Source: Variovorax sp. J22G73 | Lineage (GTDB): Bacteria > Pseudomonadota > Gammaproteobacteria > Burkholderiales > Burkholderiaceae_C | Direction of reading: 5' to 3' | Length of the DNA: 64,000 nt | Assembly (NCBI RefSeq): GCF_030317035.1 | Contig: NZ_JASZYK010000005.1 | Span: forward strand, 186,001-250,000 | Shown: positions 25,425 through 33,313 of the stretch, one piece after another | Layout: the number at the start of each line of letters is the position of its first letter | Numbering within the stretch: position 1 is the stretch's first letter | Program-made: the position numbers and the translations under genes | Notes under the pieces: generated by a model | What the model was told of the DNA's origin: nothing | Database searches by the model: none | What the model saw: the letters and a program-made list of their open reading frames with translations, nothing else

Positions 25425-27962
25425 ATGAAATTTCCCTCGCTGCGCCAGCTCTGGTTCCAACTGCACTGGTTCATCGGCATCACGGCCGGCACGGTGCTGA
25501 TCGTCATCGGCCTGAGCGGCGCGGTGCTGTCGTTTCGCGAGGAAATCATCGACGCGCTCAACCCCCACGGGCGCCATGTGGCGGTGCAGGAGGCACGGCA
25601 GGTGCTGGCGCCGCCGCAGCTGCTCGCCGCCGTGCGGCAGGCCTGGCCCGAGCGGCAGGTCGGCACGCTCGCGCTGTTCGCCGAGCCCGGCGCGGCGGCG
25701 CGCGTGATCTTCGCGCCGCCCAAGGGCGAGCGGCGCGGCGAGGCGGTGTATGTCGACCCGTACACGGGCGCGGCGCTGCCGCCGCTGGCGGGCGCGGCGT
25801 TCTTCGAATGGGTCGAGTCGCTGCACCGCTGGCTGCTGCTGCCGCGCGAACCTGGGCGCGTGGCCGCCGGCGTGCTGGCCAGCGGGTTGCTGCTGTTGTC
25901 GCTGTCGGGGTTGTATCTGCGCTGGCCGCGCCGCGTGGGCGACTGGCGCGCCTGGCTCACCTTCGACCCCGCGCTGAAGGGGCGCTCGTTCCTGTGGGGC
26001 CTGCATTCGGTGATGGGCACCGTCGCGCTGCTGATGTACGTGGTGTTCACCACCAGCGGCTTGTACTGGGCCTTCGACGGGCTGCGCGACCGCGTGGATG
26101 CATGGGCGGGCTACCCGCGCGTGGCCGCGCAGCAGGCACGCCCGGCGCCCGGCGTGCGCAACGCGGCGCGCGACATGTCGAGGAACACGGCGCGCGATGA
26201 CGCCGCGGCGGTGGACGTCGCGCCCGCCTGGGCCGCCTTCGAGCAGCGCACACGCCAGACGGGCGGCTGGAGCGAGGTCATCCTGCGCGTGCCCTCGGGC
26301 GCGGCGCCGTCGGTGCTGTTCACCTGGCTCGACATGGCGCCCGCGCACGAGCGCGCGCGCAACCGCATGACGGTGAAGCTGCCGGGCGGCGAGGTGGCGC
26401 AAGACGAACGGCACGACGCCAAGTCGGCCGGCGGGCGCTTCCTGGCCGCCATCTACCCGCTGCACATGGGCACCTACTTCGGCCTGCCGGGGCGCATCGT
26501 GATGACGCTGGCCGCCTTGATGCTGCCGGTGTTCTCGGTGACCGGCTGGCTGCTGTACCTGGGCCGCCGGCGCAAGAAGCGCACGGTGCGCGCCGAGCGG
26601 GCGGCGCTGGCGCTGACCACGCGGCCGGACGCAGACACAAGCGCGGGAGCGGGAGCTGGCGCGGGCCCCGAGCGCGTGCTCATCGCCTTCGCCAGCCAGT
26701 CGGGCACCGCCGAGGGCATCGCGATGCGCAGCGCCGCCGCGCTCGAATCGGCCGGGCTGCCGGTCACCGTGGCATCGATGGCTCGGCTGGACCCGGAGCA
26801 GCTGCGCAGCCACCAGCGCCTGCTGATCGTGGCCAGCAGCTTCGGCGAGGGTGGCCCGCCCGACGCGGCGCGGCGCTTTGCGCAGCGGCTCGCGCAGGCC
26901 GGCAACCAGACGCTGGCGCACCTGCGCTACGGCCTGCTGGCGCTGGGCGACCGGCACTACGAGCGCTTCTGCGGCTTCGGCCACACGCTCGACCATGCGC
27001 TGGTCGCGGCCGGCGCGCAGTCGCTGTTCCAGATGGTCGAGGTGGACAACGGCGATGCCGGTGCGCTGGCCTTGTGGCGGCGGCAACTGGGCGCGTTGCG
27101 CGGCGCGCGGGCCAGTGCGCATGACGGATCGCATGCCGGTGCATATGCCGGTGCGCATGAGGGTTTGGGCGATGCCGATGGCCTCGCGTTCGGCGACGCG
27201 CCCGAGGCCGAACCGTTCGCGGCATGGACGCTCTCGTCGCGCCGCCTGCTCAACGCGGGCAGCCTGGGCCATCCGCTCTACGAGATCGAACTGAAGGCCA
27301 CGGCTGACGGCATGCCGAACTGGCAACCCGGTGCGCTGGTCGAGGTGCGCACCGCGCCCGGCGTGGCGCCGCGGCGTTACTCGGTCGCATCGGTGCGCAC
27401 CGAGGGGCATCTGCGGCTGCTGGTGCGGCAGGCGCGCCATGCGGGCGGGCTCGGCGTGGCTTCTGGCTGGCTCACCGCGCAGGCGCCGTTGGGGGCGCAA
27501 GTCGACCTGCGGCTGCTGGCCAACCCCGGCTTCGAGCTGGTGACGGACGACCGGCCCTGCATCTTCATCGGCAACGGCTCGGGCTATGCCGGCCTGCGCG
27601 GGCACCTGCGCGCGCGCGTGGAGCGGGGGCACCGCCGCAACTGGCTGTTCTTCGGCGAGCGCCAGCGCGCGCACGATGCGTTCTTCATGGACGAGGTGGC
27701 GCACTGGCAGGCCGAAGGGCGCATCGAGCGCGCGGACCTCGCGTTCTCGCGCGACCAGCCCGAACGCATCTACGTGCAAGACCTGCTGCGCGCCGCGTCG
27801 GACGACGTGGGCCGCTGGATCGGCGATGGGGCCGTGGTCTTCGTGTGCGGCAGCCTGGGCGGCATGGCCGGCGGCGTCGATGCCGCGCTCGCGCACATGC
27901 TGGGTCGCGCGGCGCTCGACGACCTGATCGCCGAGGGGCGCTACCGCCGGGACGTGTACTAG
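25425..27962 (+). CDS. PepSY-TM / flavodoxin-FAD-NADPH reductase fusion (likely ferric-siderophore reductase)
   Basis: This 845-residue inner-membrane fusion begins with a PepSY-TM half (about 1-390) holding four membrane helices, with HWFIGITAGTVLIVIGLSGAVLS at the start and MLPVFSVTGWLLYLGRRRKKR at the end. A CysJ-like half follows: flavodoxin (about 420-560, FASQSGTAEGIAMR), FAD binding (RRYSVAS near 645) and NAD(P) binding (FIGNGSGYAGLRG, FFGERQRAHD, FVCGSLGGMA), ending in YRRDVY. Electrons would pass from NADPH through FAD and FMN across the membrane. PepSY-TM proteins in siderophore operons (FoxB/PiuB type) are linked to release of iron from the complex. Confidence 0.9.
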   Translation: MKFPSLRQLWFQLHWFIGITAGTVLIVIGLSGAVLSFREEIIDALNPHGRHVAVQEARQVLAPPQLLAAVRQAWPERQVGTLALFAEPGAAARVIFAPPKGERRGEAVYVDPYTGAALPPLAGAAFFEWVESLHRWLLLPREPGRVAAGVLASGLLLLSLSGLYLRWPRRVGDWRAWLTFDPALKGRSFLWGLHSVMGTVALLMYVVFTTSGLYWAFDGLRDRVDAWAGYPRVAAQQARPAPGVRNAARDMSRNTARDDAAAVDVAPAWAAFEQRTRQTGGWSEVILRVPSGAAPSVLFTWLDMAPAHERARNRMTVKLPGGEVAQDERHDAKSAGGRFLAAIYPLHMGTYFGLPGRIVMTLAALMLPVFSVTGWLLYLGRRRKKRTVRAERAALALTTRPDADTSAGAGAGAGPERVLIAFASQSGTAEGIAMRSAAALESAGLPVTVASMARLDPEQLRSHQRLLIVASSFGEGGPPDAARRFAQRLAQAGNQTLAHLRYGLLALGDRHYERFCGFGHTLDHALVAAGAQSLFQMVEVDNGDAGALALWRRQLGALRGARASAHDGSHAGAYAGAHEGLGDADGLAFGDAPEAEPFAAWTLSSRRLLNAGSLGHPLYEIELKATADGMPNWQPGALVEVRTAPGVAPRRYSVASVRTEGHLRLLVRQARHAGGLGVASGWLTAQAPLGAQVDLRLLANPGFELVTDDRPCIFIGNGSGYAGLRGHLRARVERGHRRNWLFFGERQRAHDAFFMDEVAHWQAEGRIERADLAFSRDQPERIYVQDLLRAASDDVGRWIGDGAVVFVCGSLGGMAGGVDAALAHMLGRAALDDLIAEGRYRRDVY

Positions 27963-28052
27963 TCGCGAAGGTACTGGAGTGCCCCACTGGGCCGGGCCGG
28001 GGCGGGTAGCATCCGCAGCCCATCCCGCCGCAGCCGCCAGGCGCTCCTCTCG

Positions 28053-28772
28053 ATGACCGAACCGCGGCCCCTTGCTTCATCCGTTCCCTTGCCCGACGGA
28101 GCTCCTGACCGATCGCTCGACCGATCGCCCGCTGCCTCGGCACCCTTTCTCGAGGTTCGCCAGCTCAGCACGCGGGGCCGCCCGGCCATCGACCTGCAGG
28201 CGCAACGCGGCGAGTGCATCTGCATCCTCGGCAAATCGGGGTCGGGCAAGAGCGTGCTGTTGCGGCTGGTGGCCGACCTCGACCCCGGCGAGGGCACCGT
28301 GCTGCTCGACGGCATCGACCGCAACGCCGGTTCCGGCCCCGCATGGCGCCGGCGGGTGATCTACCAGGCGGCCGAGCCCGCGTGGTGGGGCCCCACCGTC
28401 GCCGGGCATTTCCCCGACGACATGCGCGACGTGCTCGCGGGCTGGCTGGTCGACGTGGGGCTGACTGGCGACATCCTGCAAGCGGACATCGCGCGCCTTT
28501 CGACCGGCGAGCGCCAGCGGCTGGCGCTGTTGCGGTCGCTCGCGCGCAAGCCCGCCGTGCTGCTGCTCGACGAGCCCACCGCCTCGCTCGACCAGGCCAC
28601 CACGCTGGCGGTCGAGGCGCTCCTGGGGCGCCAGCTTGCGGCAGGGTTGGCGGTGCTGATGGTCACGCACTCGGTGGAACAGGCGCAGCGCATCGGGCAC
28701 CGCCGGTTCGACATGGTCGAGGGCCGGCTGGTACAGCAACTTCAACCGAACCCACAGGTGAACGCCGCATGA
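28053..28772 (+). CDS. fetA: iron-export ABC transporter ATP-binding protein (FetA/YbbL-like)
   Basis: This 239-residue cytoplasmic ATPase has Walker A GKSGSGKS at residues 60-67, signature LSTGERQR from 149 and Walker B VLLLDEPT at 169-176, with a Ser-Leu-Asp D-loop. The short length and the paired UPF0014 permease (ATGA overlap at 28769-28772) identify the FetAB type, which in E. coli exports iron and protects against peroxide. It sits directly after the siderophore uptake block, 90 bp from the reductase gene. The N-terminal 30 residues are a low-complexity extension and a later start is possible. Confidence 0.85.
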   Translation: MTEPRPLASSVPLPDGAPDRSLDRSPAASAPFLEVRQLSTRGRPAIDLQAQRGECICILGKSGSGKSVLLRLVADLDPGEGTVLLDGIDRNAGSGPAWRRRVIYQAAEPAWWGPTVAGHFPDDMRDVLAGWLVDVGLTGDILQADIARLSTGERQRLALLRSLARKPAVLLLDEPTASLDQATTLAVEALLGRQLAAGLAVLMVTHSVEQAQRIGHRRFDMVEGRLVQQLQPNPQVNAA

Positions 28773-29560
28773 ACACCATTCACCTCGACGCCACCGACCT
28801 GGTGCTCGCCACCTTGCTGGTGCTGCTGAACGCAGGCGCCTCGCTGGTGCTGCACCTGGGCTTGCACCGCCAGGTGCTGTGGGCGGCGGCGCGCATGGTG
28901 GTGCAGCTGCTGCTGGTGGGCCTGGTGCTGCGCTTCGTGTTCGCCGCGGCCTCGCCGGCCGCGACGCTAACCATCGTGGTGCTGATGATCTTGGCTGCGG
29001 CGCGCGAGGTGGCGGTGCGGCCTTCGCACCGGCTGAAGGGCGGGCGTAACTTTGCGATCGGCGCGGCGGCTGTGGGGGTGTCGAGCGTGGCGACGGTGGT
29101 GCTGGCGCTGATGACGGCCATCCAGCCGCACCCCTGGTTCGATCCGCGCTATGCCATTCCCCTGATGGGCATCGTGCTGGGCAGCGTGCTGAACTCGGCC
29201 AGCCTGGGCCTGGACAGCTTCTTCGACGGCGTGACCACGGGGCGTGCGCGCATCGAGGCGCAACTGTCGCTCGGCGCAACCATTCACCAGGCGCTGGCGG
29301 AGCTGGTGCGCTCGTCGATTCGCCGCGGGATGATCCCCTTCGTCAACCAGATGTCGGCCGCCGGCATCATCACGCTGCCGGGCATCATGACCGGGCAGCT
29401 GCTGGCGGGCATGGACCCGATCGAGGCGGCCAAGTACCAGATCCTGTTGCTGTTCTTGCTGACTGGCGCGGGTGGGCTGGCGGCTGCGGGCGCGGTGTAC
29501 ATGGCGGCGCGCTCGATGACCGACGAGCGCCAGCGCTTGCGCTCCGACCGGTTGAGCTGA
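28769..29560 (+). CDS. fetB: iron-export ABC transporter permease (FetB/YbbM, UPF0014)
   Basis: This 263-residue inner-membrane permease has about seven hydrophobic helices. UPF0014/FetB signatures are AREVAVRPSHRLKGG, IPLMGIVLGSVLNSASLGLD, EAQLSLGATIHQAL and RRGMIPFVNQMSAAGIITLPGIMTGQLLAG (seen in parts). It is translationally coupled to the ATPase gene through ATGA. In E. coli the pair lowers cytosolic iron. Its position after an iron-uptake operon suggests an overflow valve, although a Fur site of its own is not evident. Confidence 0.9.
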   Translation: MNTIHLDATDLVLATLLVLLNAGASLVLHLGLHRQVLWAAARMVVQLLLVGLVLRFVFAAASPAATLTIVVLMILAAAREVAVRPSHRLKGGRNFAIGAAAVGVSSVATVVLALMTAIQPHPWFDPRYAIPLMGIVLGSVLNSASLGLDSFFDGVTTGRARIEAQLSLGATIHQALAELVRSSIRRGMIPFVNQMSAAGIITLPGIMTGQLLAGMDPIEAAKYQILLLFLLTGAGGLAAAGAVYMAARSMTDERQRLRSDRLS

Positions 29561-29578
29561 ACCGGGGACCGTTGCGCG

Positions 29579-29809
29579 TCAGGCCATCGCCCATTCCCGG
29601 CCCAGCTCTTCCCGCCCTTGCGCGGTGATGCCCGAGACCACGGCCAGCTTGTAGTCGCCGAAACGCGCGCACAGGTCGAGCGGCGGATAGATCTCGGCCT
29701 CCACAAGCCCGACCGCCTTCAACACTGCGATGTACCTGATCGCGGCCGGTTCGTCGACGCGAAAGGGAAATGGCGCATTCTCGATTTCCAGCAGGTATTC
29801 GATAGGCAT
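29579..29809 (-). CDS. hypothetical protein, 76 aa
   Basis: A small protein opening MPIEYLLEIENAPFPFRVDEPAAIRYIAVLK (in parts), then VGLVEAEIYPPLDL and GITAQGREELGRE. The last piece resembles the recognition helix and wing of small winged-helix proteins (ITAQGREEL), so a DNA- or protein-binding role is possible, but I do not recognise a named family. It converges on fetB with a 18-bp gap. Coding bias is convincing for its length. Confidence 0.65.
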   Translation of the reverse strand: MPIEYLLEIENAPFPFRVDEPAAIRYIAVLKAVGLVEAEIYPPLDLCARFGDYKLAVVSGITAQGREELGREWAMA

Positions 29810-29968
29810 TTCGCTCGCATGTAGCCCTCTCTGGTTCTGGGAAAACCTTGGCGCCAGGCGGGTGCTGCTGGCGTGCGCCGAGGCCGCGACGTGGCGTGGG
29901 AGATCGGGCCGCGCGAACAGCCGTGCCGCCGTCTTGGAACCGGGTGGAATCGGGTGCTGCGCCCCAAA

Positions 29969-29997
29969 TTGTCCATTCTGGCTATTTTTGCCATAAT
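29969..29997 (+). promoter_or_regulatory. sigma-70 promoter of the antitoxin-toxin operon
   Basis: TTGTCC (29969-29974) and CATAAT (29992-29997) are separated by exactly 17 bp and lie 21 bp upstream of the antitoxin ATG. Sequence and spacing fit a good housekeeping promoter, unusual in this GC-rich region. Confidence 0.65.
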
Positions 29998-30000
29998 GGC
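29990..30000. promoter_or_regulatory. palindromic operator overlapping the -10 box
   Basis: GCCATAATGGC is a dyad with perfect 5-bp arms (GCCAT/ATGGC) that covers the CATAAT -10 element. Phd/YefM antitoxins repress their own promoters through such short palindromes, so this is the likely autoregulatory site. Confidence 0.55.
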
Positions 30001-30017
30001 TTCAAAAGGAGCACCCC

Positions 30018-30365
30018 ATGTCAGCCATCTTGCGCAACCTTGAAGAACTGCCGCGTCAGAACGCCTCCCACGTGAAGAACCGCTGGGGCGAGGTTGTGCG
30101 CCAGGTGCAGGAATCCGGCAGCGTGGCGGTCACCAACCATTCGACGGTCGAAATGGTGCTGCTCACCGCGGCCACCTACAACCAGCTGGTGGAAGACGCG
30201 CAGGCGGTGAAGGCGCGCGAACAGTCGGTGCTCGACGAGCTCGGCCGCCGCTTCGACGCGCGGTTGGGCGCGCTCCAGGAACCGGCCGCGGCGCAGCAGG
30301 TGGGCAACCTGTTCGCGGCCAAGGGCAAGCTGGGGCGCCGTCCCAAGGCGGGTGACAGCTTCTGA
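30018..30365 (+). CDS. Phd/YefM-type antitoxin
   Basis: This 115-residue protein has a Phd/YefM N-terminal DNA-binding domain: ASHVKNRWGEVVRQVQESGSVAVTNHSTVEMVLLTAATYNQL, seen across residues 16-57. A helical C-terminal tail (QAVKAREQSVLDELGRRFDARL) would wrap the toxin, and a basic end follows. AAGGAG lies six bases before the ATG. Its stop overlaps the next ATG by one base (TGATG), so antitoxin and toxin are coupled. It should bind the palindrome over its own promoter. Confidence 0.85.
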   Translation: MSAILRNLEELPRQNASHVKNRWGEVVRQVQESGSVAVTNHSTVEMVLLTAATYNQLVEDAQAVKAREQSVLDELGRRFDARLGALQEPAAAQQVGNLFAAKGKLGRRPKAGDSF

Positions 30366-31087
30366 TGGCGACGGCCCCGGCACGTGTCGCGCGCACCCCG
30401 CGCACCTCGCGCACTGATCGAGCACCTCGCGCCAGTCGCACGGCGCCCAAGCCCCGTCCCTTCATCCTCGTGCTGGCCGGCGTCAACGGGGCGGGCAAGA
30501 GCTCGGTCGGCGGCGCCTTGCTCGCCGACCACGGCCTGAGCTGGTTCAACCCCGACACGTTTGCCCGCGAACTCATCGCGCAGCTCGGCCTCACGCCCGA
30601 AGACGCGAACGCCCGCGCATGGAACCTGGGCCGCGAACGGCTGGAGGCGGCCATTGCGCAAGGCACCAACTACGCCTTCGAGACCACGCTGGGCGCCAAC
30701 ACCATTCCCGCGCTGCTCGCCGGTGCGTCGGCCACGCACGACGTGCTGATGATCTTCTGCGGGCTGTCTTCGCCCGAGCAGCACATCGCCCGCGTGCGCG
30801 CCAGGGTGGCACGCGGCGGCCATGACATTCCGGAGACCAAGATCCGCGAGCGCTGGGTGGCGTCGCGGGCCAACCTGATCCAGCTGCTGCCGAAGCTGGC
30901 GCAGCTGCAGGTGTTCGACAACAGCGCGGAGGCCCCGCCCGGCGGCGACATCGACGATCCGGTGCTGGTGCTGGAGATGCAAGCGGGAAAGGTGATTTTC
31001 CCGATGCCGGACGATGTGGCGGCGCTGGCCGCGACGCCGGGCTGGGCGCGACCAGTGGTGCAGGCGGCCATGGAGTTGGGGCGCTGA
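30365..31087 (+). CDS. zeta-type toxin / P-loop kinase
   Basis: This 240-residue P-loop kinase of the zeta/COG4185 type has Walker A AGVNGAGKSS at 38-47. It also has WFNPDTFAREL (zeta-like Asp), NYAFETTLGANT (substrate loop) and RVARGGHDIPETKIRERW (lid arginines). Zeta toxins phosphorylate UDP-N-acetylglucosamine and block wall synthesis. Whether this protein uses that substrate is not shown. The first 30 residues are basic and low-complexity, and translation could start later. It is coupled to an upstream Phd-type antitoxin rather than the classical epsilon. Confidence 0.85.
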   Translation: MATAPARVARTPRTSRTDRAPRASRTAPKPRPFILVLAGVNGAGKSSVGGALLADHGLSWFNPDTFARELIAQLGLTPEDANARAWNLGRERLEAAIAQGTNYAFETTLGANTIPALLAGASATHDVLMIFCGLSSPEQHIARVRARVARGGHDIPETKIRERWVASRANLIQLLPKLAQLQVFDNSAEAPPGGDIDDPVLVLEMQAGKVIFPMPDDVAALAATPGWARPVVQAAMELGR

Positions 31088-31149
31088 AAAAGAGTTGAAC
31101 CCCGCACCTGGCGGCGCGGCAAGCCTTGATCGCTTGAACAGGCGCTCGA

Positions 31150-31431
31150 TCAGGCGCGATGGGTTCGAAGCCGGGGCGCGCCGCCGTTGGCCATCTGGCG
31201 CAACCACTCGAGCTGGCTTTTCTCCTGCGCGTCGCGCAGGCTCTTCGCGGCGCGTGCCGCCGCGTAGCTCGCGAACAGCGCCTCGATCACCCGGTGCCAA
31301 GCCTGCATGGCAGGGCCCGGTTCCGAAACGGCGGGCGCCGGCGTCACGAGCGGCTCTGGTTCAGCGGGAGCATCCGGCACCGCGAAGCCGTTCTTTCGCA
31401 GGATGCTGGCTTTCTGGATGGATGTAAGCAT
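31150..31431 (-). CDS. hypothetical protein, 93 aa
   Basis: A small soluble protein opening MLTSIQKASILRKNGFAVPD. A Pro/Ala/Glu-rich linker follows, then a helix (AWHRVIEALFASYAAARAAKSLRDAQEKSQLEWLRQM, described in parts) and a basic tail. The family is not recognised. It ends 63 bp from the toxin gene on the opposite strand. The frame is the best candidate in this interval, but evidence beyond coding bias is thin. Confidence 0.5.
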   Translation of the reverse strand: MLTSIQKASILRKNGFAVPDAPAEPEPLVTPAPAVSEPGPAMQAWHRVIEALFASYAAARAAKSLRDAQEKSQLEWLRQMANGGAPRLRTHRA

Positions 31432-31489
31432 GAAGAAGGCATTGCGATCTTCATGCCAGCTTTTCCAGTTTGGCCTGCGACCTGCGCGG

Positions 31490-31951
31490 TCAGCTGCAGG
31501 ACAGCTTCATCGCCTCGATGCGGCCGCCGAAGCCCAGCTTGCGCACCAGGCCGCCTTCGCGGCTGTTGGGGGCGAAGCTCACGGTGCGGTCCTTGAACAT
31601 CGCGTGCTCGTACACCTCCAGGGTGGCGCGCGGGCCGACGCTCACGCTGTCGATGTCGCGCTTGAGCTGCTTGGCGGTTCCCTTGTCCATGCTCTGCACC
31701 TGGGCGGGGCCGACCAGCGTGACGAAGTCGCCCTGGAAGTCGCGCTTGGAATAGAACTGCGCCCAGCAACCCGAGGCGAGCGCCGGGTCCTGGATGCGCA
31801 CGGGCACCAGCAGGATGGTCGGGTCGGGCTGGTTGTCGATCCCCGATGCGGTGCTCGCGGTGGGTGCATTGCTGGCGCATGCACCGAGTGCGACAACGCC
31901 GGCGAGCAACAAGGTGCGGGAAACGAGGGAGCTGGAAGCGGAAAATTTCAT
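31490..31951 (-). CDS. beta/gamma-crystallin-like lipoprotein
   Basis: This 153-residue lipoprotein has a signal peptide with lipobox LGAC (residues 22-25), so Cys25 should be acylated. The mature part (CWAQFYSKRDFQGDFVTLVGP, then DIDSVSVGPRATLEVYEHAMFKDRTVSF) shows the Tyr/Phe-x-x-x-x-Phe-x-Gly pattern of beta/gamma-crystallin folds. Two further Cys (one in GCW, one at the C-terminus LSCS) could form a disulfide. ATG 31951 is chosen because it gives a proper signal peptide. The longer frame adds 27 non-signal residues. An envelope-stress or structural role is likely but unproven. Confidence 0.78.
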   Translation of the reverse strand: MKFSASSSLVSRTLLLAGVVALGACASNAPTASTASGIDNQPDPTILLVPVRIQDPALASGCWAQFYSKRDFQGDFVTLVGPAQVQSMDKGTAKQLKRDIDSVSVGPRATLEVYEHAMFKDRTVSFAPNSREGGLVRKLGFGGRIEAMKLSCS

Positions 31952-32113
31952 GGGTCTGTGCCGTTGGCAAGCTTGCGGTTTCGAAGCATTCAACCCTACC
32001 GGCGCCCGCGGCCGAAGCCGTAGGAGGAGCACTCAAAGGGCCGTCGCCCGCGCCGCTGAATGCACTGAGCCGCTTCGATTTTTCCTCCTTGCCCTTCCCA
32101 CGCTTCCCGCGCT

Positions 32114-33139
32114 TCAGATCACATCGGCCGGCCCGACCACCACGCGGCTGTACTTGTTCATCGCCTCCGGGTCGATGCCCAACCAGCGCGCCACTTGCTC
32201 CGTCGGCGTGCCGCGGCGCAGCTGGCGCAGCGCGAAGGTGTGGCGCAGCCGGAACGAGCCGCCGTCGGCGGCTTCCACCCCGGCCTCCTCGAGCACCGCG
32301 CGCGCCGCCTTGTAGTGCGCCTCCTTGCTCCAGGGCTTGCCGCTGAGGGTCGAGGGCAGCAGGTGGTCGCCGGCGATGCGGGCCTCGGCGCGCACCTGCA
32401 GCCAGTGCTGCAGCAGCTCGCCGGCCCAGGGCGCAATGGGCGTTTCGCGCGGCGGCAGGTTGCCGTTGCCCGGCACCGAGAGCTTCCAGGGCCGGTCGCG
32501 CACCCGGCCGCCCGCCGACACCGGCGCGAACAGGGTCAGTGCGCGCACGTCGCCGGGTGCCAGCCCGCCGCCGAGTTGCAGCGCCACGGCCGTGCGGTTG
32601 CGCAGTTGTTGCCAGCTGAAGGCGCGGTGCGCGTCGCGCCGTGGGCCCGACAGGCCGGGCCGCGGCCGCGCTTCGGAAAGAAAACTGATGAGCCGACGCG
32701 CCTCGGTCACCGACAGAAAGTCGGGCAGCGGGTCGGACTGGGCCGATTCGGCGTAGCGGATGTCCGGGTGCGCCGCGATCCAGTCGGCCGCCGCGGTGTT
32801 CGGCGGCTCGCCGGTCTCCGCCGCGTGGTGGCGCAGCACCCGGTCGATGAGCCGCAGCAGCCGCAATGCATGGCGCGGCGACAGCGACTGGTCGGCGGCC
32901 TTCATGCCGTAGCGCGCGGCCTGGAAGGCCTCGAGGTCGCGCATGTCCAGCGTGTCGAGGTCGACGGCCGGCGACTGGCCCAGGCACCAGGCGACAAAGC
33001 TGCCCCACATGTCGCGGTATACCGCGATCGAGCCCGTTTGCCGTAGCGAACCGGCGGACCGCTGGTCCGCAAGCCAGCGATCGAACGCGAGTCGATGGGT
33101 TTCGTCGGTGTGCCGGGCGAAGAGGGGGAGGGTGTCCAT
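32114..33139 (-). CDS. tyrosine-recombinase-like protein with altered catalytic residues
   Basis: This 341-residue protein has the two-domain layout of tyrosine recombinases: an N-terminal SAM-like DNA-binding part (about 10-110) and a catalytic-fold part (about 140-341). The box II Arg and the nucleophile are visible (RLRHTFALR with Arg299, NKYSRV with Tyr330). However, the box I position, normally GLR, reads GGLAPGDV with Ala194. The His of the HxLR motif is Phe296, and the LGH motif reads LGID. Activity as a recombinase is therefore doubtful. ATG 33139 (MDTLPLFARHTDETH) is chosen, and it lies seven bases from a 14-bp repeat arm. No att site, tRNA gene or transfer genes accompany it. Confidence 0.8.
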   Translation of the reverse strand: MDTLPLFARHTDETHRLAFDRWLADQRSAGSLRQTGSIAVYRDMWGSFVAWCLGQSPAVDLDTLDMRDLEAFQAARYGMKAADQSLSPRHALRLLRLIDRVLRHHAAETGEPPNTAAADWIAAHPDIRYAESAQSDPLPDFLSVTEARRLISFLSEARPRPGLSGPRRDAHRAFSWQQLRNRTAVALQLGGGLAPGDVRALTLFAPVSAGGRVRDRPWKLSVPGNGNLPPRETPIAPWAGELLQHWLQVRAEARIAGDHLLPSTLSGKPWSKEAHYKAARAVLEEAGVEAADGGSFRLRHTFALRQLRRGTPTEQVARWLGIDPEAMNKYSRVVVGPADVI

Positions 33140-33145
33140 ATCGGA

Positions 33146-33240
33146 AAATACACTAACGGCCTGCGTTCTGGATTCTAGATGGCAGAAATCGGCCACGGGT
33201 TTGTCTTGCAATAGCGCCAGCGCCTCCCGTTAGTGTATTT
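33146..33240. repeat. 14-bp perfect inverted repeat flanking 67 bp
   Basis: AAATACACTAACGG (33146-33159) and CCGTTAGTGTATTT (33227-33240) are exact reverse complements separated by 67 bp. The left arm lies immediately upstream of the recombinase-like gene, and the right arm lies 74 bp from the end of the histidine-kinase gene. AT-rich arms of this length stand out in this sequence. They could be paired protein-binding sites for the adjacent gene product or recombination arms. Confidence 0.7.
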
Positions 33241-33313
33241 ACGAAGGTGGTCCAGCGCCAGCCATCGAAGGGCACGAATGTCGTGCCCCATCAAAGAAGC
33301 ACGTCGCCCCGAA

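Noticed and set aside
32114..33240. Recombinase gene as evidence of a genomic island
   Set aside because: No tRNA, direct att repeats, transposase, phage or conjugation genes lie nearby, and base composition does not change across it.
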